Shown here: in pieces, positions 1-7,634 of the stretch | How positions within the stretch are numbered: the stretch's first letter is position 1 | Layout of the letters: each line of letters starts with the position of its first letter | NCBI GenBank assembly: GCA_026415395.1 | Contig: JAOAHD010000007.1 | Location: 558,001-622,000, forward strand | Direction of reading: 5' to 3' | DNA length: 64,000 nt | DNA from: Candidatus Binatia bacterium | GTDB lineage: Bacteria > Desulfobacterota > Binatia > HRBIN30 | Made by a program: the position numbers and the translations under genes | The notes under the pieces: generated by a model | The model's input: the letters and a program-made list of their open reading frames with translations, nothing else | What the model was told of the DNA's origin: nothing | Databases searched by the model: none

Positions 1-913
1 ACGCGGTCCGGGGCACTCGGGTCACCAGGACAGGCGCTGTTCTCTTGCCCGGTCAGCACAGCATCGTATACCGCTCCCACGCTCACAACCCCTGGGATGC
101 AGGCCGGGATTGTGACTCCCGCGAGACCGGAGCTCCCGCTCGCCGCTACCGGCAGAATACCGAGCCGCCAGAGGTCGACGATGCGCCTGCTCAAATCAGC
201 AAAGCCCGCACAGGGTTCAGAGTGAAGCGCAGGCGACCCGTCTGTCGGGACAAGCATGAAGCTCATGTTGACGGCCGCCACGCCAAGCGCGGCACCGTGG
301 TCCAAAATCCAGTCTAGGGCATTGAGGACGCGCGTGAGGGGTTCGTCCGAGGGTTGACACTCTGCGGGAGGAAAAGCCCCCTCCAAAACCCTGAGTCCAA
401 TAATTCCGGCTGCCGGTGCCACACTGCTGGCAATTCCTGCGACGTAGGTATCATGGAAGGGGGGAGGTCTACGGAAATGTTGTCTGGGTGGGGACAAAGG
501 AAGTCCTTCGTCCAGAGAACCCTGCAGCCCGACCGGCCCGAACCGTCACGGCACCCCTCTCCGAAAAGAAACTGACTACCGAAAAGGTCGAAGATGAGGC
601 CGGTCTCAAGAACGGCTATCGACCGCCCCCCGGCCAAGCGCCCCGAAACCTCGGGCTGACGGATGAGAGGGAGGCTTTCGCTGAGCAACGGCTCGATACG
701 AAAAGTTCGCTGAAGCCCCACCGCGCGGACGTCCGGGAGATCGAGAACTGCCCCCAGATCCTGGAAGGATCGGAGCACCACCGGAATTCCGTTGCGATTC
801 GGTGGCCCCGACGGTGTGGAAACCACCCCGATCCCGAGTGCCGCAAGCTGGCTCGTGAGCGTAGCACGCTGCTCCCCCAGCAGCCGGCGTTTCAGCGCCG
901 ACGCCTCGACCTC
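1..913 (-). pseudogene. Subtilisin-like (peptidase S8) exported protease, broken and cut by the window edge
   Basis: Reading the minus strand in two frames recovers an S8 protease. The first frame (913 down to about 465) holds an inhibitor-I9-like propeptide region and the catalytic-Asp region, which reads AVLETG instead of AVLDTG (GAG at 605-607). After a 6-G run at 459-464 (plus strand) the frame changes and continues open to base 1 with HDTYVAGIASSVAPAAGI (His codon 453-455; usual HGTHVAG), then a helix region and the Asn region (VAAVNMSF), and then PVAASGSSG. One extra C on the coding strand at the run restores a single frame. The catalytic Ser region lies outside the window. An in-frame TAA at 914-916 separates this from the upstream segment that appears to be its N-terminus. 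The family assignment rests on several collinear motifs; the gene is very probably non-functional as written. Confidence 0.72.
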
Positions 914-1642
914 TTAGGAGCGTATCCAGGCCGGGCTCGTTTTGTCGCGGAAGCGTAAGCGAAGCTTGCCATCCACGAGAGTGGTGTCCAAGTGCAGGAA
1001 CACAGTGGGCTGTTCCCCTCTTTGCAAAGCATCAAGCACTTCTCCTGGAGCCTGCTTAGCGAGTACCCGAAGCTGCTCGAGCTGCCAAATGTAACGGGAC
1101 CCGTCGCGCCAACGGAGCGAGCCTGACGGTCGAGCCTGCAGGGCGCTGCCATTCGCAACCACCTTTCCGGCAAACACTTCCTTCAGCGTACCTTGCGGTG
1201 CCCGCAAGCGCCCCTCGCGAAGAGCGCCTCTCCGTAGTGGTACGGAGAGATTCACGGTTTCCATGCGATCCTTCAGCTCGATTTGAATCGAGCCGCTCAC
1301 TCCGCCTTTAACGAAAACGGCCACCTCTCCCCGAAACAGGCCGCTTTCCGAGGAATCCGCGCGGCGTACCGAACCAGCGATGGCGAGGACTTGAGCCCTG
1401 CTGCCAGTGCCTGCAGGAACTTGAGGATGCATTGAGGAGGGGCTGACCGCCAGCGCAACGAAAGCCGCTGCGCCGCCGAGCGGCCATTTTCGCCGTGTTG
1501 TCAAACCGGCCCGCCACGCCAGCCACGGGAGTAGGGCGCATAGCGGCCAGCGGGCCCAGCCGCCGGGGACAATAGCGCAGCCCCCACCGCCCCCGCCGGC
1601 AGGGTTCACGACGCGGACTCCGCCCCCGAAATGCTCGGGCAC
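914..1642 (-). CDS. N-terminal part of the broken S8 protease, fused in frame to a Gly-rich C-terminal anchor
   Basis: This 242-codon reading frame looks composite. Its first ~35 residues have a Gly-run followed by Cys (GGGGGGCAIVPGG), a hydrophobic stretch and basic residues, the layout of a C-terminal surface-sorting tail; it fits as the missing end of the cohesin-like protein just upstream, which is out of frame by one base. From a possible TTG start at 1504 there is then a signal-peptide-like segment (TTRRKWPLGG, then hydrophobic). The later part, including VLDALQRGEQPTVFLHLDT, resembles the beginning of S8 protease propeptides, and the same frame continues past the TAA at 914-916 into the protease remnant. 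No confident separate function can be given. No good ribosome binding site was seen for either start. Confidence 0.45.
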   Translation of the reverse strand: MPEHFGGGVRVVNPAGGGGGGCAIVPGGWARWPLCALLPWLAWRAGLTTRRKWPLGGAAAFVALAVSPSSMHPQVPAGTGSRAQVLAIAGSVRRADSSESGLFRGEVAVFVKGGVSGSIQIELKDRMETVNLSVPLRRGALREGRLRAPQGTLKEVFAGKVVANGSALQARPSGSLRWRDGSRYIWQLEQLRVLAKQAPGEVLDALQRGEQPTVFLHLDTTLVDGKLRLRFRDKTSPAWIRS

Positions 1643-2154
1643 GAGTTCGAAGCCGTCAGGTTCGCCGCATCCGCGTAATCGCTAGCCACAGCATGCAAAC
1701 CTGCGGGCGCGTGCGGCGAGACTTTCACGCGGCAGGTGAATAGAGGCCCGTCGGGAATCGGTTGCGTATTTTCGAAACTCAAGATCACCGCGGCGACCAT
1801 GTCGCAGGTCTCCGGCCATTGCCAGCAGCCGCCGGGCCAGAAGGCGAACCTGCCCTCCTTGCCGATGGCGGGGTTTACCCAGCACTCAGGCTCTCCGGCT
1901 GAGCTTTGCGCGTTGGGCGTGTAGCGGGAATCGAAGAAAATGTTGTGGCTCACGGCTGCAACGGCTGACCCGTTCGCCAAGAAAGTGACAGGTAGCTCCA
2001 CGACCCAGCCTGGTTGCGCTTCTACGGTGCCCACCTGGATTACCGGAGCCGCGTTGGCGCCCCGGGCGAGCTGGATCAACAAGGCCGCCACTGTTAGGTA
2101 GCACGGCGACCAACGTGGTCGGTCGGGACAATGTACGACCCACTTGCGCTGCAT
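1606..2154 (-). CDS. Exported cohesin-like domain protein (C-terminus frameshifted)
   Basis: Start ATG at 2154 is preceded by a strong Shine-Dalgarno sequence (GGGAGGAGG, about 6 nt away). The 182-residue product has an N-terminal basic/hydrophobic signal segment ending near ANAAP, then one cohesin-like beta-sandwich domain. It shares the pattern of the five repeats at 52-54.5 kb: C-W-V-N-P-A-I, FAFWPGGC, SFENTQPIPDG and LFTC. The frame ends soon after a run of five C (1623-1627 plus strand). Making that run six long would join it in frame to the GGGGGGC plus hydrophobic plus basic tail encoded in the overlapping frame (to about 1500), giving a typical surface-anchored protein. Ligand unknown; cohesin-like domains of this kind are common in secreted proteins outside cellulosomes. 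Confidence 0.6.
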   Translation of the reverse strand: MQRKWVVHCPDRPRWSPCYLTVAALLIQLARGANAAPVIQVGTVEAQPGWVVELPVTFLANGSAVAAVSHNIFFDSRYTPNAQSSAGEPECWVNPAIGKEGRFAFWPGGCWQWPETCDMVAAVILSFENTQPIPDGPLFTCRVKVSPHAPAGLHAVASDYADAANLTASNSCPSISGAESAS

Positions 2155-2383
2155 GTTGGGCCTCCTCCCTGACAAGCAAGACGGGACAAAATGCGTATCG
2201 GGCGGGACATAACCGCGCTCGGAAGGCCCACGCGCTTGAGGGCGCGCCACTGACAGTATGACGAACGCTACGAGAGCACATCGAAGACGTTTCGAGCCCG
2301 TGCACGTTCTGCGCGATTGTTAGGGTCCGCCGGAAACACTTGAGGCCGAGTGGTGAGGCGTTGTCGGTCACGAGGAGTTTCGC

Positions 2384-2412
2384 TTGACAAGCGGCCTCGG
2401 CCCGTTTAGTCC
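2384..2412 (+). promoter_or_regulatory. Candidate sigma-70 promoter for the leu leader
   Basis: A perfect -35 box TTGACA lies at 2384-2389. The -10 is less clear: TTTAGT at 2405-2410 (15-nt spacing) or TAGTCC at 2407-2412 (17-nt). A start near 2418 would place the leader-peptide ATG (2445) about 25 nt into the transcript. The divergent cohesin-like gene starts at 2154, so the 2155-2383 stretch may hold the promoters for both directions; no other element was recognised in it. Confidence 0.4.
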
Positions 2413-2444
2413 TGAAAGGCGTTCTTGAGGTTGGAATTGGTTCC

Positions 2445-2540
2445 ATGAAGGTGCAAAACGTTTCCCGCAACGCCTTGGGTCTAGGGTTACTTGCGGAGCT
2501 GCTGCTTCGTTGCCCGCCCGGTGCGCCTGCGGGGACGTGA
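2445..2540 (+). CDS. leuL: leu operon leader peptide
   Basis: A 31-codon open frame runs from ATG 2445 to TGA 2538-2540. Residues 11-21 read LGLGLLAELLL: seven leucines in eleven residues. All Leu codon types except CTC are used, including TTA and CTA, which are scarce in this GC-rich genome and would slow a ribosome when charged leucyl-tRNA is low. A weak GAGG sits at 2427-2430, 14 nt upstream of the start. It is followed by an intrinsic terminator (2564-2599) and then leuA. This is the classic architecture of leucine-dependent transcription attenuation. The peptide itself probably has no other function. Confidence 0.75.
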   Translation: MKVQNVSRNALGLGLLAELLLRCPPGAPAGT

Positions 2541-2573
2541 TGGGTTGCCACGAACTCGCAGGACGCCACGGGC
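2516..2573 (+). promoter_or_regulatory. Candidate antiterminator pairing of the leu attenuator
   Basis: Bases 2516-2525 (GCCCGGTGCG), just downstream of the last Leu codons (2499-2507), can pair with the left arm of the terminator (2564-2573, CGCCACGGGC) through 5 bp plus 3 bp around two mismatches. A ribosome stalled on the Leu codons would leave 2516-2525 free and favour this pairing, while one reaching the TGA at 2538-2540 would cover it and allow the terminator. A second hairpin is possible between CCTGCG 2526-2531 and CGCAGG 2557-2562, with an inner CGTG 2536-2539 / CACG 2549-2552 stem. Hand-folded, not computed. Confidence 0.4.
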
Positions 2574-2599
2574 GGGAGCTGCTGCCCGTGGCGTTTTTT
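2564..2599 (+). terminator. Intrinsic terminator (attenuator) upstream of leuA
   Basis: Arms CGCCACGGGC (2564-2573) and GCCCGTGGCG (2584-2593) form a perfect 10-bp GC-rich stem with a 10-nt loop, followed immediately by six T (2594-2599). It lies between the leucine-rich leader peptide and leuA, 86 nt before the leuA start. This placement makes it an attenuator rather than the end of a gene. Confidence 0.85.
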
Positions 2600-2685
2600 A
2601 TTTGCGCCGCGGGCAACTCCCTCCCGCGGGGCTGGCGAGCGTGGCGTGGGAAACAGCGAAAAATGACTAGAAGGGAGTGGCTAAG

Positions 2686-4239
2686 ATGCAGCAACACGAT
2701 CCAAACGTCGTGAGGATTTTCGACACCACTTTGCGCGACGGGGAGCAGTCGCCCGGTGCCAGCATGAATGTGGAGGAGAAGGTGCTGGTGGCGCGGCAGT
2801 TGGAAAGGCTCGGGGTGGACGTGATCGAAGCCGGCTTTGCTGCGTCGTCCCCCGGTGACTTCGAGGCGGTCGCCAAGGTAGCCGCCACGGTGACCAAGCC
2901 GGTGGTGCTCAGCTTGGCTCGCACCCGCGAGCACGACATCGTGCAAGCGATTCGTGCGGTGGAAAAGGCCCGTCACCCCGGTATCCACGTGTTCATCGCG
3001 ACCTCGGATCTGCACTTGGAGCGCAAGCTCATGATGAGCCGGCAAGAAGTCATCGATGCTGCCTGTTGGGCGGTGGAGTACTGCCGGAAGTACTTGGACT
3101 ACGTGGAGTTCTCCGCTGAGGACGCCTCGCGGTCCGACCGTGACTACCTCGTCCAGGTATTTGGCGAGGTCATTCGTTGTGGCGCTTGCGTGGTCAACGT
3201 GCCCGACACCACGGGGTACGCCGTTCCCGAGGAATTCGGCGCGTTGTTCCGGTACCTCATTGCCAATACCCCGGGAAGCGAGCGGGTCATCTGGAGCGCG
3301 CACTGCCACAATGATTTGGGCATGGCGGTGGCAAACTCGCTGGCAGCGGTGAAGAACGGGGCCCGGCAAGTGGAGTGCACCGTGAACGGTATCGGCGAGC
3401 GAGCAGGTAACACGTCGCTCGAAGAAGTGGTGATGGCCATCCACACGCGGAACGATTTCTTCCAGCTCAGGACCAACATCGTTACCGAGCAAATCTACCC
3501 TGCCAGCCGCTTGCTTTCTCAAGTGACTGGTTTGGTGGTGCCGGCCAACAAGCCCATCGTCGGCGACAACGCGTTTGCCCACGAGGCGGGGATCCATCAA
3601 GACGGTGTCCTCAAAGACAAGCTGACTTACGAAATCATGCGGCCCGAATCGATCGGCCTGCCGAGCAACAAGCTCGTGTTGGGCAAGCACTCTGGGCGCC
3701 ATGCGTTTGCCGAGCGGCTCAAGCAACTGGGGGTCGACTTGTACAACGTCGACATGAACAAGGCCTTCGCCAAGTTCAAGGAATTGGCCGACCGCAAGAA
3801 GTTCGTGTACGACGAAGACATTCTTGCCATCGTCACGGAAGAGGCCGTGCGCGGACCGGACTTTTTGGAGCTGCTCGAACTGCAGGTCAGCGCGGGCACC
3901 GGCAAAACGCCCACTGCGCAGGTTCGCATGCGGGTGGATGGCACCGTGAGGGAAGCGGCGGCTGAGGGCGATGGCATGGTTGACGCCTGCTTCAAAGCTA
4001 TTTCCGATTCGGTGGGCGTGCACCCGCGCTTGGAGCGCTACGCAGTGAAAGCCATCACGGGGGGAACCGACGCCATGGGCGAAGTGTCGTGCTTGATTAG
4101 TCTCGATGGCGTCACCGCCACCGGCCAAGGGGCACATACTGATATTGTACACGCTAGCGCCCTCGCCTATGTGAACGCGCTCAACAAAATTCACAGTCGC
4201 CGCACGCGCTATCGCCAAATCTCCGGCGAAGAGCCGTAA
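2686..4239 (+). CDS. leuA: 2-isopropylmalate synthase
   Basis: Catalyses the first committed step of leucine synthesis: acetyl-CoA plus 2-oxoisovalerate to 2-isopropylmalate. The 517-residue protein has the HMGL-like TIM barrel with the signature [14 protein letters not shown] near the N-terminus, the metal-binding [14 protein letters not shown] and [17 protein letters not shown]-terminal regulatory domain (last ~130 residues) follows, as in long leucine-feedback-inhibited LeuA enzymes. ATG 2686 is preferred because AAGGGAG lies 8 nt upstream; a GTG at 2677 overlaps that site and is less likely. It is preceded by a leucine attenuator, so control is likely both at transcription and by feedback. 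Citramalate synthase is the main alternative in this family but does not fit the leucine leader. Confidence 0.95.
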   Translation: MQQHDPNVVRIFDTTLRDGEQSPGASMNVEEKVLVARQLERLGVDVIEAGFAASSPGDFEAVAKVAATVTKPVVLSLARTREHDIVQAIRAVEKARHPGIHVFIATSDLHLERKLMMSRQEVIDAACWAVEYCRKYLDYVEFSAEDASRSDRDYLVQVFGEVIRCGACVVNVPDTTGYAVPEEFGALFRYLIANTPGSERVIWSAHCHNDLGMAVANSLAAVKNGARQVECTVNGIGERAGNTSLEEVVMAIHTRNDFFQLRTNIVTEQIYPASRLLSQVTGLVVPANKPIVGDNAFAHEAGIHQDGVLKDKLTYEIMRPESIGLPSNKLVLGKHSGRHAFAERLKQLGVDLYNVDMNKAFAKFKELADRKKFVYDEDILAIVTEEAVRGPDFLELLELQVSAGTGKTPTAQVRMRVDGTVREAAAEGDGMVDACFKAISDSVGVHPRLERYAVKAITGGTDAMGEVSCLISLDGVTATGQGAHTDIVHASALAYVNALNKIHSRRTRYRQISGEEP

Positions 4240-4264
4240 GCGGCTAGAACATGGGAGGCGTTCG

Positions 4265-5368
4265 GTGCGGGTGTTGGTGTTGCCCGGCGATGGGATTGGT
4301 CCGGAAGTGACCACCCAGGCGCAACGGGTGTTGGAGCGATGTGCGGAGCGGTTTGGTTTTCGGCTGGAGTTTGAAACCGCCATTGTCGGCGGGGCCGCGA
4401 TCGATCGCTGGGGAAACCCCCTTCCCGAAGCTGCGTTGCAAGCGGCACGGCGCAGCGATGCCGTGCTGCTAGGTGCGGTGGGTGGCCCGAAGTGGGATGA
4501 CCCGCAAGCACCGGTGCGCCCCGAGCAGGCGCTGCTAGGCTTGCGCAAGGCTCTGGGATTGTACGCCAATCTTCGGCCCGTAAAGCCGTTTCCGGAAGTA
4601 CTCGAGGCTTCCCCCCTTAAGGCAGATGTGCTCCGCGGCGTGGATTTGGTTGTCGTGCGCGAGCTCACCGGTGGAATTTACTTCGGCCAGCCGAGTGAGC
4701 GGCGGGTGGGTGCCGCAGGTCGCGAGGCGCTGGATACCATGATTTACAACGAGCACGAGATCGCCCGCTTGATGCGCACGGCATTTACGCTGGCACGCCA
4801 ACGGCGGCGGCGCCTGGCCTCGGTGGACAAGGCAAACGTGCTCTCGTCATCACGCTTGTGGCGCGAGATTGCACACGAGGTGCGCCAGGAATTCCCCGAC
4901 GTCGCGTATGAGGACGTGCTCGTCGATGCGATGGCGATGCACCTGCTGCGCCGGCCGCGGGACTTCGATGTGATCGCAACGGAAAATCTCTTCGGCGACA
5001 TCCTGACGGACGAAGCCTCGGTGCTCGCCGGGTCGATGGGCTTGTTGCCCTCGGCCTCCCTGGGGGAGAACAAAAACGCGCTTGGCTTACCCCAAGGGCT
5101 GTACGAGCCCATCCACGGCAGTGCGCCCGACATTGCGGGGCAGGACAAAGCAAATCCGCTTGCCGCCATCCTTTCTGCGGCGCTGTTGCTCCGCCACTCG
5201 TGTGGGCAGGAGGCTGCGGCGCAGGCGGTGGAGAACGCTGTTGCCCGGGTGCTCGCCGACGGTTGGCGCACGGCCGATATTGCGCAGCCCGGTTGCCGGC
5301 TGGTGGGCTGCGAGGAAATGGGCAGCGCTGTCTTGCGGGCTTTGGAGGACTCCCGAGCAGAGGGATGA
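4265..5368 (+). CDS. leuB: 3-isopropylmalate dehydrogenase
   Basis: NAD-dependent oxidative decarboxylation of 3-isopropylmalate to 2-oxoisocaproate in leucine synthesis. The 367-residue product starts at GTG 4265 (GGGAGG 6 nt upstream) with [10 protein letters not shown]. It has the substrate/metal region [11 protein letters not shown] and the [20 protein letters not shown] signature, then the C-terminal [17 protein letters not shown] typical of isocitrate/isopropylmalate dehydrogenases. It lies 25 nt after leuA and overlaps the next gene by 4 nt (ATGA), so it belongs to the attenuated transcript. leuC and leuD (isopropylmalate isomerase) are not in the window. Confidence 0.95.
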   Translation: MRVLVLPGDGIGPEVTTQAQRVLERCAERFGFRLEFETAIVGGAAIDRWGNPLPEAALQAARRSDAVLLGAVGGPKWDDPQAPVRPEQALLGLRKALGLYANLRPVKPFPEVLEASPLKADVLRGVDLVVVRELTGGIYFGQPSERRVGAAGREALDTMIYNEHEIARLMRTAFTLARQRRRRLASVDKANVLSSSRLWREIAHEVRQEFPDVAYEDVLVDAMAMHLLRRPRDFDVIATENLFGDILTDEASVLAGSMGLLPSASLGENKNALGLPQGLYEPIHGSAPDIAGQDKANPLAAILSAALLLRHSCGQEAAAQAVENAVARVLADGWRTADIAQPGCRLVGCEEMGSAVLRALEDSRAEG

Positions 5369-6399
5369 AAAAGGCGAGCTACAACGTTGCGGTGATCGGG
5401 GCCACAGGCACGGTGGGCCGCGAGCTTGTGGGTGTATTGCTCGAGCGCGGCTTCCCGCTGGCAGAGCTCCGACTCTACGCAACTTCCGCCTCCGAGGGTA
5501 GCGAGCTCGAGGGGTGCGAGTCCGCCGTCGAACCGTTGCGCGCAGATACCGACCTCAAGGGCGCTGATCTTGTGTTCCTCGCCTGCCCGGCGCCAGTTGC
5601 CGAGGATTGGAGCGAGCGCGCGCGTGCTGCTGGCGCCTTTGTGATCGATGTGACCGCGGGTTGTCGCGGGGCGAAGGTGGAACTCGTGGTCCCGGAGGTC
5701 AATGCAGAGAGGTTGGCCCATAGCCTCGAGCACCGCGTTGCCGGAAGTGCTCACCCCGTCGCCCTTGCCTTGGCCGTGCTGCTCTCACCTGTGCGGGAGC
5801 TCGCAGCTCTTCAGCGCGTTGTCGCCACGGTGCTCGAACCGGTGTCCTCCCTCGGGCGGCGGGGCGTAGACGTTCTCGAACACGAGGTGCACGCCCTGCT
5901 CAATGGCATCGAGCCTGAGGAGCCCGAAGTGTTTTCGCAACGTGTGGCTTTCAACGTGTTTCCGGCTTTGCCGGGAGGCGAGGGTGCCCGACAGCTTCCG
6001 CAACCGCAGGAGATCGCAAGTCAACTGCGGCAAATTTTGCGGGATCCACGGTTAGCCGTCGAAATCGTGCGCGTGCGCGTGCCCGTGTTTTTTGGGCTGG
6101 GCCTGAGTGTCGACGTTACGCTGCGCTCTCCCGTGACGCTGACGGCGGTGGAAGAGATGCTCCGTTCCGCGCCGGGCTTGCTGCTGGCCAGAGGCGGTGT
6201 AGGGAGGCCCGGGGAGCCGCGGCTCCCTTTGCCGAGCCCGGCCACGGTGGTCGGAAGCGATGCCACGCATGTGACATGTCTCGGGGTGGACCCGCAGGTG
6301 CCGGCAGCAAGTTTCTGGCTCGCGCTGGATAACACGCGCAAGGGTTCGGCCACCAACGCCGTGCAAATTGCCGAGCTTCTCGTGCGCGACTACCTGTAG
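5365..6399 (+). CDS. Aspartate-semialdehyde dehydrogenase family protein lacking the catalytic Cys (Usg-1-like)
   Basis: 344 residues with an N-terminal Rossmann fold ([20 protein letters not shown]) and the overall layout of aspartate-semialdehyde dehydrogenase. After VVPEVNAE, where the active enzyme has its catalytic Cys (NPNCST or similar), this protein reads [14 protein letters not shown] (residues ~125-138) with no Cys. The C-terminal His region reads [14 protein letters not shown], without the usual HS. It therefore resembles the non-catalytic Usg-1 paralogue, which in Pseudomonas also lies between leuB/asd and truA. The start ATG overlaps the leuB stop. No conventional asd is present in the window, so whether this protein has a changed mechanism or a structural role is open. 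Confidence 0.8.
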   Translation: MKKASYNVAVIGATGTVGRELVGVLLERGFPLAELRLYATSASEGSELEGCESAVEPLRADTDLKGADLVFLACPAPVAEDWSERARAAGAFVIDVTAGCRGAKVELVVPEVNAERLAHSLEHRVAGSAHPVALALAVLLSPVRELAALQRVVATVLEPVSSLGRRGVDVLEHEVHALLNGIEPEEPEVFSQRVAFNVFPALPGGEGARQLPQPQEIASQLRQILRDPRLAVEIVRVRVPVFFGLGLSVDVTLRSPVTLTAVEEMLRSAPGLLLARGGVGRPGEPRLPLPSPATVVGSDATHVTCLGVDPQVPAASFWLALDNTRKGSATNAVQIAELLVRDYL

Positions 6400-6405
6400 G
6401 CGCGC

Positions 6406-7158
6406 ATGCGCTACCGGCTCGTGGTTCAGTACGAAGGTACCGCTTACGCGGGATGGCAAGTGCAACCGCGAGCGCGCACCGTGCAAGGCGAGTTCGAGCG
6501 TGCCTTGGCGACGTTGACTGGACAGGCAGTGCGCGTGCTGGCAGCCGGGCGTACGGATGCAGGGGTGCACGCGGCGGGGCAAGTGATCAGCTTTGCTCTC
6601 GATCGTGCTTGGGAACCCGGGGTGTTGGTTCGTGCTCTCAACGCGCTCACACCGGAGGATATCTCCGTGCTTGCGGCCGACGTGGTGCCGGAAGACTTCC
6701 ACCCGCGCAGGTGGGCGATCAGCCGGTTGTACACGTACCGCATCTGGAACCACCGCGTGCTGAGCCCATTTTGGCGCCGCTATGCGTGGCACGTCGTGCC
6801 CGCGCTCGATGTCGAGGCCATGCAAGCGGCAGCCGCAAAGGTGTGCGGAGAGCATGATTTTTCTGCTTTTCGTGCCGCCGGCTGCGAAGCGCGTCATCCC
6901 GTGCGCTGCGTGCTCCGCAGCAGCTTGCTGCGGGAAGGCGAGATCCTCGTCTACAGCATCGAGGCCAATGGCTTTTTGCGGCACATGGTGCGGAATTTGG
7001 TGGGCACCTTGGTCGAGGTCGGCCTCGGGAAGCGTGCACCGGAAGAGGTGGACGAACTCCTCGCTGCCCGCAAGCGCACACTGGCGGGACCGACGGCACC
7101 GGCACACGGGCTGTGTCTGAGCGCCGTGCGTTACCCCGACCCACTGGCGAAACCCTAG
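6406..7158 (+). CDS. truA: tRNA pseudouridine(38-40) synthase
   Basis: Modifies uridines 38-40 of the tRNA anticodon arm. The 250-residue protein is of usual length and contains YEGTAYAGWQVQP near the start, the catalytic AAGRTDAGVHA (Asp in RTDAG), HPRRWAISRLYTYRIWN, and the C-terminal NGFLRHMVRNLVGTLVEVG. It begins 6 nt after the Usg-like gene and is probably co-transcribed with leuA-leuB. leuB-asd/usg-truA neighbourhoods recur in proteobacteria. Confidence 0.95.
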   Translation: MRYRLVVQYEGTAYAGWQVQPRARTVQGEFERALATLTGQAVRVLAAGRTDAGVHAAGQVISFALDRAWEPGVLVRALNALTPEDISVLAADVVPEDFHPRRWAISRLYTYRIWNHRVLSPFWRRYAWHVVPALDVEAMQAAAAKVCGEHDFSAFRAAGCEARHPVRCVLRSSLLREGEILVYSIEANGFLRHMVRNLVGTLVEVGLGKRAPEEVDELLAARKRTLAGPTAPAHGLCLSAVRYPDPLAKP

Positions 7159-7435
7159 GACTTGCAACCGTTGTTAGTGATCGGGGGCAACGCCCGGAGG
7201 CAAGAAAGGGCCAGCAAGCTCACGGTGGCGACAAACGGCCCGCAGGCTCCGGTTGGTTAAGAGTGCGCTGACCGGCAGCTCGCTGCCCCACTCGCGCGGC
7301 CTCCCGAGAGTGGCGCGGTATGGGTTGAATTCGGGCAAACACTTTGACGCACATCGCGGCGTGTCTCCTACGGAAGACTCTGCGCTGCCGGCGGTGCGGA
7401 TCGCACGCATGGTCCCCCACTCCGTGGCCACTGCG
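7159..7435. other. Non-coding stretch between truA and the P450 promoter
   Basis: No convincing gene, tRNA or strong hairpin was seen. A minus-strand frame exists across 7174-7575 but has no family-like motifs and overlaps the P450 promoter. Together with the 5' leader (7465-7634) it makes a 476-nt gap between coding regions. Confidence 0.4.
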
Positions 7436-7464
7436 TTGGCAAGCTTGAAACTCGAGGGTATATA
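7436..7464 (+). promoter_or_regulatory. Candidate sigma-70 promoter of the cytochrome P450 gene
   Basis: TTGGCA (7436-7441) and TATATA (7459-7464) are separated by exactly 17 nt. A start near 7471 would give an unusually long 5' leader of about 160 nt before the P450 ATG at 7635. No repressor site was recognised by eye. Confidence 0.5.
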
Positions 7465-7634
7465 GATGCGAACAAGTGTTAGGAGCAGCGTAGGAATGCC
7501 TCGAACGCGGCTTACGCGAGTCCGTGGGGCGTTGCCCTGGGGTTGTACCCATCGAGAGGCGGGCGGAGGCTGCAAGTGGGCAGAGTGAACGGAAAGCTTC
7601 GCACCCGGCCGAGCGGGCGAGAAAGGAGGTCGTG

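Noticed and set aside
416-958. 180-codon plus-strand frame
   Set aside because: The minus strand here reads as an S8 protease once one frameshift is allowed, which explains the openness of the opposite strand.
2445-2600. T-box or riboswitch as explanation of the leuA leader
   Set aside because: No T-box sequence or specifier-type structure was seen, and the Leu-rich peptide plus terminator explain the region more simply.
2368-4668. 766-codon minus-strand open frame opposite leuA
   Set aside because: It is the antisense of a clearly functional leuA with its attenuator; the translation is rich in His/Arg/Gly without family motifs, typical of GC-rich shadow frames.
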